From NCBI GenBank assembly GCA_031273385.1, contig JAISRY010000024.1, positions 1 to 11,460 of the forward strand: DNA of 11,460 nt. The letters are read 5' to 3'. Each line of letters starts with the position of its first letter. Positions within the stretch are counted from its first letter, which is position 1. The notes under the pieces were generated by a model. It did not search any database and was not told where the DNA came from. It saw only the letters and a program-made list of their open reading frames with translations. Of this stretch, positions 6,301-11,460 are shown one piece after another. Made by a program: the position numbers and the translations under genes. The stretch is from Tannerellaceae bacterium (GTDB lineage: Bacteria > Bacteroidota > Bacteroidia > Bacteroidales > Tannerellaceae).

Positions 6301-7166
6301 TCCCTGTCATACAAACGGAACGTATCCGGCAACGCCAAGGAGAGGGGCGACTGCAGGATGTTCAGATAACCCCTGTTCAGCCCCGAAGCGGTGACTGATG
6401 TAGCATTAGAGACAAACGTAATCGTGTAATTGGCAGCCGATCCTGCCTCAGACTGTCGAATCAGGTGTTTACTACCTGCCGCTGCATCCAAAGCTGCGCT
6501 ATTGGCATACCTGACGGTAGGCAGTACGTTCGTCGTCCCGTCAAAAATAGCCTGGGTTTCCCCATTCACGAATCCTGCGAAAAAGAAATCTTCCACTGCC
6601 CATTCCGTACCCGGATTGGGGTCGCCATAGAGACGGAAGGTGTCTTTCGGGGCAATGTACAGCTCAGCCGGCGAGACGGTCAACGCTCTTGCCGTAACGG
6701 TGTTGTCAATGGGAGAGAGGGCATACACATAGTCGTCAGGTGAAACGACCTGGGAGTTGTTATCCTTGATAATCAACACGTCTTTGAACGCATCCAGGTT
6801 GAACGCCACGTTGTTCGGCCCGGCTACGGTAGGCGTTTCAGGGCTAAGCATAAGCAAATCATATACCGTTTTTCCCTCTTGAAATGCAATCTGAGCCGCA
6901 TTATTTAAAGTAAAAAGGGCGGCGTCCTCAGCGTTTCTCCACTGAAAGGTAAAGCTATTCAGGTTGAACGGAGTCCCACCTACGTTTACATCGCCGATCT
7001 GTTGGCCGTAGGTCATCGACGCCGCCGAACTGTAGGCAAAGCTAACATACACGGTGTCGGGGGCGACAGGGTCTTGCGCCCGCAAACATATTCCTGCAAG
7101 GAGCATTAAGGAAAGCAGCAGAAGCTGCTTCCTTAATGATACTATTGATTTTAAATATTTCATCAT
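3342..7166 (-). CDS. MBG-repeat surface protein with T9SS-like C-terminal sorting domain (downstream paralogue)
   Basis: The 1274-residue protein begins with a clear signal peptide: MMKYLKSIVSLRKQ, a leucine-rich core and a likely cleavage after LRAQ near residue 31. The start at the ATG pair at 7166/7163 gives this peptide; in-frame upstream codons would overlap the preceding gene. The body is a chain of beta-rich modules. MBG_2-type repeats (YG-x-P core, GF/GL-x-G-D, NY-x-I-x-Y, G-x-L-x-V) are clear at about 160-270 (RLYGDPNP), 660-760 (RAYGSPDPDF), 940-1020 (SVYGYIPT) and 1022-1105 (ITYGEALP). Diverged copies fill 32-160 and 270-660. An MBG/YDG domain lies at about 860-940 (YDGQPKQV), and Big_2-like Ig folds at about 762-858 and 1107-1190. 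A proline-rich linker lies at about 600-630. The last ~80 residues (KELIVVDLTGKV, GIYFVKVILDDNTSKV, final KR) resemble a T9SS type A sorting domain. The protein is probably exported by Sec, crosses the outer membrane by T9SS and ends up surface-attached. The ligand is unknown. It is the second gene of an operon, 22 bp after its paralogue. Confidence 0.9.
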   Translation of the reverse strand: MMKYLKSIVSLRKQLLLLSLMLLAGICLRAQDPVAPDTVYVSFAYSSAASMTYGQQIGDVNVGGTPFNLNSFTFQWRNAEDAALFTLNNAAQIAFQEGKTVYDLLMLSPETPTVAGPNNVAFNLDAFKDVLIIKDNNSQVVSPDDYVYALSPIDNTVTARALTVSPAELYIAPKDTFRLYGDPNPGTEWAVEDFFFAGFVNGETQAIFDGTTNVLPTVRYANSAALDAAAGSKHLIRQSEAGSAANYTITFVSNATSVTASGLNRGYLNILQSPLSLALPDTFRLYDRDNIEEIHVARISITDGELKNGELLPTLFEDETVLLQVTPTARDWNPGPKSDVGTYAYSLSDETYFRDQLSNYDLTFTNEAVYEILQDTVTLKVWTTLDDVTGFYPMFKVYGEENPAGRFYVTKETAPGDSPSFYFDETDAEYLKTTFFTAENEAESGFLTAPVIGYFDYENDPVTIRTEVNLKKTDGLSDSLYLAKVTNEPTSKNYYIKLEEGDFRIGQRSLAFESVAIYREYGEFAQDTIWHLEANNADERRGLASFDNQYRQTGKPYEVIDTIPWIYVDKRGRDNSLHAGIHADTLTIKILAENGLTSQQQYDPIDPFNPVDPWIAANPYKPIIPLFQAKDRNYKLELGLVLPNLEAQDNDSVSLNVSKAPLTIALDTIRRAYGSPDPDFNAIAIQEEFIAYSGFKLEENAANLGQNRIQGLSISGRSQLPAILPVGVYPLGGVGSGNETSRNYEITITGAPYYEIIPADSYRIVWDPTIKRLIVGDKVKLDAGVWQGNELVDFSFWQSDIHYTSSNDKQIRVEKVDNEWWIQALGLTSADGVEITATYSPKSGYAPVSKTIVYTVERLKNEADFYVTIGSTTFTYDGQPKQVDVTLTDPLGLRTYTPVITYNGDYDLPVDAGDYNLAIYAQANGTNILVRQEMMRINPGIVTVTPNDLISVYGYIPTKEDLRYTVKGFIGNDGFTISNQPSLYVAGPIAKAGAYIIYATGPERIGNYAITYNTGKLSVTKKTLYIRAQSKTITYGEALPEYNPPLFDGLVGGDTPANLNFIYTVKLNGYTGNAGAYSLTIETLGTTEESYLVELIPGTLTVNKAPSNLVWIPEKTTVVNGEKLILTATSDSPGEIVFESKDNSIILVEKVNGQYVLTGKAVGSTDIYATQAGGVNYQTTRIAIRFNVAAGLTALEELGKTSVSLTPTVVESYAVLTSAQAVKELIVVDLTGKVQMLIRPENDRIDLHTLTRGIYFVKVILDDNTSKVIRIVKR

Positions 7167-7188
7167 ATTATTTTTTATAGGGTTGGAC

Positions 7189-10100
7189 TTACTTCTTAAC
7201 GACCTTAACCGTCTTGGATGTACCATCTTCCAGCGTGACGCGAAGCAGGTAATTGCCTCTTGAGAGCGAAGAGAGGTCGATCGTCGAAGCGGGTTTTTCG
7301 ATCACTTTCAGCGTTGCGCCGGCAAACGTCACCACGTCGATGCGTTCGACCGGCGATGCCGCCAATACGGTTATCGTACCGGTAAACAACGTCGGGTATA
7401 CCGCGATCCCGCCGGCTGCAATAGCTTCCACTCCCGTCAGCCCAGCGGCAACCTTTACGACTTTCTCAACCGGCGTAGCGGCGTAATGGTTCGCATCGCC
7501 GCCCTGGCGTGCCGTAATGGTTACCTCGCCTATCGAGACAGGCGTCAGTATCCACTTCCCGTCGATATTGTTGACGTATGCCACGCTGAAATCGGACGAT
7601 GTAAACGTCAGCGGCAGTCCGCTCGAAACCGTTGCCGTAAGCGCTACAGCCCCTCCGGGCAGCGCCACAAGCAGGGACTGATTCCAGGTGATCTGTTGCG
7701 AGGCGGGTTCGATCGTATAGACGCCGTTTTTGTATGTCACCGCATAATTGACGGACTTTTGCAGTTCATCGAACGTGATGGTATACGTGCCGGCGTTGTG
7801 GGCATCGCCCAGGCCTTGTATAAGGATACGCGGGGTGAAGCCGAGGTTGGCCACGGCCTCTCCCTGTACGAGTCCATTGTAGGAACAGGTCAGGGCGGCA
7901 AGCGGTTGGCCATAGACGGTCTTCTTGCTGTCCGCCGTAATCGTCAGGGCTGCCTGCTTGACGGTCAGCGTCCCCGGCTGGTAGTCGACGGAATAGTTGC
8001 GTCCGAAGTCGTGGGAGGAGTAGGGCAGCAGCCTGTATTCGCCGGCGTTTCCTTTGTATCCCTCGATCGTGACTACGGGAGGATTCGCGGCGGGGAAGTC
8101 CAGCCCGGCGAGGAAGTCGTTCCTGTCGTAGCTGTAAGCCGTCTTCACCAGCTCTTCCAGCTGTTTGGCGGTATATTCGCCATACGTTACCGCAACGTTG
8201 TCCGCTCTGACGGTAACGGTACGCGGAAGAATCACCATCTTGTTCTTGGCGTAGTAGGTATACTCGTTATTGGCCACTTTGGCAACGACGCTTACCGCAT
8301 AGACGCCCACTTCGACGGGTGCGTTCCGGCTCTTCGCATACGTGGTCGGCACTTCGGCCCCGGTATCGCCCTCGTAATAGATGGCGTACTCAACCGTACC
8401 TCCTTGCGTATCGACGACTTGTGCATTGACCGCTTTCGGCGTACCGTCGTATACGGACGTAACATTCGAGACGGTGATACTGACATGGGTCGCATCGCCC
8501 TCGGGTTCGACCACCGTTACGGTACCCCAAACCGAGGCAACCGCTTCGTAGGTATCATCCCCGGGTGCGCTGACTTCGATACCCGTCGCGCCGTTCGACA
8601 ACGTGCGGGACTGCCCTTTCACGAAGTACTTATCGCCCTCCTTGTACAGCAGCACGGGTTCGCGTTCGTTGTTATACAGCGTGTAGCGGATATCCTTGAC
8701 GGATGGCTTGGCCTCTACTTCGGAGAGGATATAGGCCGACAGTTCCACCGTTTCGCCGACGGCGATCACCAGGTTGCGTTCGCTTTCCGGCCATACGATC
8801 CACCGTTTGATCTTGTCGATCTGCATCCAGCCCTCTTCGTATGTGATGGTGTAGTTGCGTGCGAACAGGTCGTTTTTATTGATGATCTCTACCGGATAGC
8901 GCCCGCGGGCATCTGCGCCGGCGGTGATTTTCGCTATCGGCAATACCGATCCGGTGGCTTTCCGGAAGACATCTTCCAGCCTGCCCTCTTCGCTGTTCTT
9001 CAGCCCTTTGTACACGATCACCGGCTGAGGATTGGCCGCTCCGTACGGACGGCTGCAATCTTCCGTGATAATGGTGAGGGGGGCGGGAAGAATCACCGCC
9101 TTGCCGGGCAGGATCTGTTCCGCCGGTATGGCAAAGCCGAAGTTGGCCAGTAACGCCTGGATCGCCTCTACGGCATCGAAATGCCAGTAGGATTGCTGGG
9201 TAGTCAGCCTGAGGTCGTATATGCCCACGTCGGACTGCCTGTTGTTCAGGTCGGCGATATCGGCCCACATTTGCCGCCCATCTTCGCCATTGAGGATCGT
9301 CAGGATTTCCGTCCTGTACGGCTCGCCAATACCGGCGATATCAAACGTCACATCCTCGTCTTGCCATAGTTCCCCATATTCGCGGGTGATCTGAAGCGTG
9401 ATGCTCTCGCCATCATTAAATACCAGCTTTTCGATGGTCACTGTGGCCGTTGTCGAAGAGGCTACATACTTGACGCCTACTACGGGTGTGAGCAGATTCA
9501 GCTTATCGGCATCCGTCTGTATGGCATACTCGCCCACCGGCGCGGTGGAGAGGTATACGTCCGGATTCGTTACGCCGGTTGGCGCTGAAACGGTTTTAAA
9601 CAGGCCGGCGTCTACAGGAGTAGGGCTAAGGTCTGTATTCAACAGTATTTTCGAGCCTAAAGTCGGTGCAAACGTCAGGGCGGGATCCAATTCCGTTCCG
9701 TCGATGACCTGAACGCCATACGTTTTTGTATAAGCGGGCTCAGCCGGTGCGATCGCGACCTCAGCCGCAGTAACGGTCAGTGTAGCCAGGCCTACATTCA
9801 GGACAAAGTCGTAGTTCCCGATCACCGTTCCCTGTTCGCCCGTATTATTGACAAGACGAACCGTAAAGACACCCTCGGTGATAGACGCTTTGACCAGGTC
9901 TACCAACAGGTTGTCTAACCTTTCGCTCCTGAATACTTCCGTCCCCGACTGGTCATACAACGCCCAGTTCAGCTTACCCGAAGTGAACAGCTCGTTCCAC
10001 TGGCCTTCAGCGGACAGCGCAAGCGGTAGATCATCGGGCGTTTCCGTTAGGTTAACCTGATACCAGCCATACCATGCGCCGGTATCATACGCCGACGGAT

Positions 10101-11460
10101 CAAGGTGGTACTCTATGTTATCGACATTGATAGACCATATTCCGGCGATATCCGTTTCCGTTAAAGCCGCTTCTATCTTGGTGGGTTTCACCTTTACGGC
10201 ATTCGTTACGTATACGGGATCAACAGCCTGGTCGTCGATGGTGACGTCGTTATGGCCTGTCGGCGCGAACGTAAACGTGTAGTTACCGGCTTCCAGGTCG
10301 GCTATCCGGTACAGGTATGTCCCGACAGAGGGATTCTTTCCGGGATTTACATTCGGCTTGTAGCTCTGCCAAAGGGTGATGGCAAAATCATATTCGCTCT
10401 CTTCTATCTTATCGCTATTCAAGGCGATAATGTCCGCTTTGATGATCTTTTGTATCTGTGCCCGCGTCTTCTTTCCATAGAAGAAAGCCGCTTTTGCCGC
10501 CCCGTTGTCGCTGTCGCCCAGGTAGGTGGGAAGAATGAGTTCAATCTGTTTCTTCACCACGTTGACGCTGTTCTTTACGTTGGTATAAAGGATAGCCGTA
10601 CCACCTACGTTCGCCGGAGAGAAGCCGGTTAGTGTGAAATTCGTCGCTGCCGCTTCATCTATCTGAACCTGATAGTTGTAGCTACCGACATCCAGCGGAT
10701 CGCCGGTCGAGTAGTAATACAGCACGATCCTGAACAGGTCGGGATGCTGTGTGAAGTAACTATACCCGCCCAATACATCGGCGTTGTCTTCCAGGAATTT
10801 GGCAAGGATAGCCGCCTCCATCTCAGCTACGGTTGTTTTGTACGCAAACTCGTAATCATCCGCCAGCGTGAGGAGAAGCGTAGCAGGCGTAACGCTTACG
10901 CGGCTTTGCCCTGTTCCAGTAATCTCGATATTCTCCGTTATAGCCGCCGGGAATGTGACGGTATAGGAATGATTATCGCCTACCGGTACAGGGCTTTCAG
11001 CCAGCGTAAAGATGACTTCAAAACTATTCGCTTTCTCAAAGCCGGCCGCTTCAGCCGCCGTAAAGAACGCGATATTATCCGCATGGCCAAGTATAGCTTG
11101 CGCAATCTTTTCTTTCAGCGCCTCCACCGTATTCTCATCGCTGTAGACTACTGTCACAAGCGGTTTACGGAAGCTCACCTCTTTTTTGTTGATAATCAGC
11201 GATTGCCTGACCACCACCGGATTGTAATAGGATGTGTTGGCGTCTACCGGAACCACCGTCCCTGAAAGGTGCTGAATGTCACCGTCTTCCGCCACATATT
11301 GAGGTACATAGATCTGTAAAAGCGTCGGATCGGTAATCTCTATCCTGTATCCGTACTTCTTATCTACCGTCAATACCTCATCGTCCGGAATAACAATGAC
11401 TTGATCCGAGGGAGAGGTGGTATTTCTGATGATGGATACGTCTATATAGGAGGTGAGGTC
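7189..11460 (-). CDS. MBG-repeat surface protein with T9SS-like sorting domain (upstream paralogue; 5' end outside window)
   Basis: The frame stays open to the window edge, so the start and signal peptide are not visible; 1423 residues are seen. Numbering from the edge, the first ~550 residues are diverged beta-rich repeats with recurrent VGSYNYQV- or VGTYLYRI-like strands, alternating with K/V-rich linkers. Recognisable MBG_2-type cores follow at about 580 (TKTYGVQV), 694 (REYGELWQDED), 805 (RPYGAANPQP), 1093 (VTYGEYTAKQ) and 1181 (TVYGQPLAAL). An MBG/YDG domain (VYDGTPKAV) lies near 1003. Big_2-like Ig domains begin near 884 (IVWPESERNL) and 1257 (ITWNQSLLVAL, with TFTSSD and GEVTITARQGGDANHYAA). 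The tail from about 1341 contains IAVYPTLFTGTI, IDLSSLSRGNYLLRV and a terminal KVVKK, as in T9SS type A sorting domains. It is presumably exported and surface-attached like its neighbour, with which it shares module order from residue ~690 on. It is the first visible gene of the operon. Binding partners and function are not evident. Confidence 0.9.
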   Translation of the reverse strand, partial: DLTSYIDVSIIRNTTSPSDQVIVIPDDEVLTVDKKYGYRIEITDPTLLQIYVPQYVAEDGDIQHLSGTVVPVDANTSYYNPVVVRQSLIINKKEVSFRKPLVTVVYSDENTVEALKEKIAQAILGHADNIAFFTAAEAAGFEKANSFEVIFTLAESPVPVGDNHSYTVTFPAAITENIEITGTGQSRVSVTPATLLLTLADDYEFAYKTTVAEMEAAILAKFLEDNADVLGGYSYFTQHPDLFRIVLYYYSTGDPLDVGSYNYQVQIDEAAATNFTLTGFSPANVGGTAILYTNVKNSVNVVKKQIELILPTYLGDSDNGAAKAAFFYGKKTRAQIQKIIKADIIALNSDKIEESEYDFAITLWQSYKPNVNPGKNPSVGTYLYRIADLEAGNYTFTFAPTGHNDVTIDDQAVDPVYVTNAVKVKPTKIEAALTETDIAGIWSINVDNIEYHLDPSAYDTGAWYGWYQVNLTETPDDLPLALSAEGQWNELFTSGKLNWALYDQSGTEVFRSERLDNLLVDLVKASITEGVFTVRLVNNTGEQGTVIGNYDFVLNVGLATLTVTAAEVAIAPAEPAYTKTYGVQVIDGTELDPALTFAPTLGSKILLNTDLSPTPVDAGLFKTVSAPTGVTNPDVYLSTAPVGEYAIQTDADKLNLLTPVVGVKYVASSTTATVTIEKLVFNDGESITLQITREYGELWQDEDVTFDIAGIGEPYRTEILTILNGEDGRQMWADIADLNNRQSDVGIYDLRLTTQQSYWHFDAVEAIQALLANFGFAIPAEQILPGKAVILPAPLTIITEDCSRPYGAANPQPVIVYKGLKNSEEGRLEDVFRKATGSVLPIAKITAGADARGRYPVEIINKNDLFARNYTITYEEGWMQIDKIKRWIVWPESERNLVIAVGETVELSAYILSEVEAKPSVKDIRYTLYNNEREPVLLYKEGDKYFVKGQSRTLSNGATGIEVSAPGDDTYEAVASVWGTVTVVEPEGDATHVSITVSNVTSVYDGTPKAVNAQVVDTQGGTVEYAIYYEGDTGAEVPTTYAKSRNAPVEVGVYAVSVVAKVANNEYTYYAKNKMVILPRTVTVRADNVAVTYGEYTAKQLEELVKTAYSYDRNDFLAGLDFPAANPPVVTIEGYKGNAGEYRLLPYSSHDFGRNYSVDYQPGTLTVKQAALTITADSKKTVYGQPLAALTCSYNGLVQGEAVANLGFTPRILIQGLGDAHNAGTYTITFDELQKSVNYAVTYKNGVYTIEPASQQITWNQSLLVALPGGAVALTATVSSGLPLTFTSSDFSVAYVNNIDGKWILTPVSIGEVTITARQGGDANHYAATPVEKVVKVAAGLTGVEAIAAGGIAVYPTLFTGTITVLAASPVERIDVVTFAGATLKVIEKPASTIDLSSLSRGNYLLRVTLEDGTSKTVKVVKK

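Noticed and set aside
7167-7226. Extension of the downstream surface protein to an upstream start at 7226
   Set aside because: It would overlap the end of the preceding gene and place 20 charged residues before an otherwise standard signal peptide.
7486-9153. Long plus-strand open frame (about 555 codons) opposite the upstream surface-protein gene
   Set aside because: It is fully antisense to a gene with clear MBG and Ig-like domains, its translation is arginine/glycine/aspartate-rich without recognisable domains, and it is explained by codon bias of the minus-strand gene.

Overview
The window looks like chromosomal DNA from the Bacteroidales, most plausibly a type IX secretion (T9SS)-bearing lineage such as Tannerellaceae/Porphyromonadaceae. 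The reasons are two large proteins with MBG-type repeats that end in T9SS-like C-terminal sorting domains, a DUF4143-type ATPase, a LuxR-fold regulator of the Bacteroidales style (NLSTKEIA motif), and an intergenic promoter matching the Bacteroides TAnnTTTG/TTTG consensus. The genus is an inference.

Layout. Positions 1-834 hold no convincing gene but are dense in short repeats: a duplicated hairpin-bearing block (1-119), a degenerate 22-24 bp repeat with a perfect 20-bp palindrome (181-258), six ~11-bp T-rich repeats (378-443), a polypyrimidine/polypurine stretch (about 540-584), and a 22-bp tandem repeat able to fold into a long hairpin (716-825). Next, on the minus strand, comes a DUF4143-family AAA-like ATPase (835-2109). 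A divergent intergenic region of about 220 bp contains a consensus promoter for the ATPase and three identical 11-mers spaced exactly 32 bp apart. The plus-strand gene (2328-3065) encodes a small membrane-anchored LuxR-type regulator. After a 226-bp gene-free stretch, a strong intrinsic terminator (3292-3328) separates it from a convergent minus-strand operon.

The operon holds two giant paralogous surface proteins: an upstream member (7189-11460, 5' end outside the window, at least 1423 aa) and a downstream member (3342-7166, 1274 aa) 22 bp after it. Both have chains of MBG/MBG_2-type beta domains and Ig-like (Big_2-like) domains. The last ~600 residues follow the same module order in both, and both end in a sorting domain. 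They look like a tandem duplication whose products are exported and attached to the cell surface.

Nothing here is a proven new system. The most unusual part is the ATPase locus, bracketed by a 32-bp-phased 11-mer array at its promoter and a 22-bp hairpin-forming tandem array directly after its stop codon.
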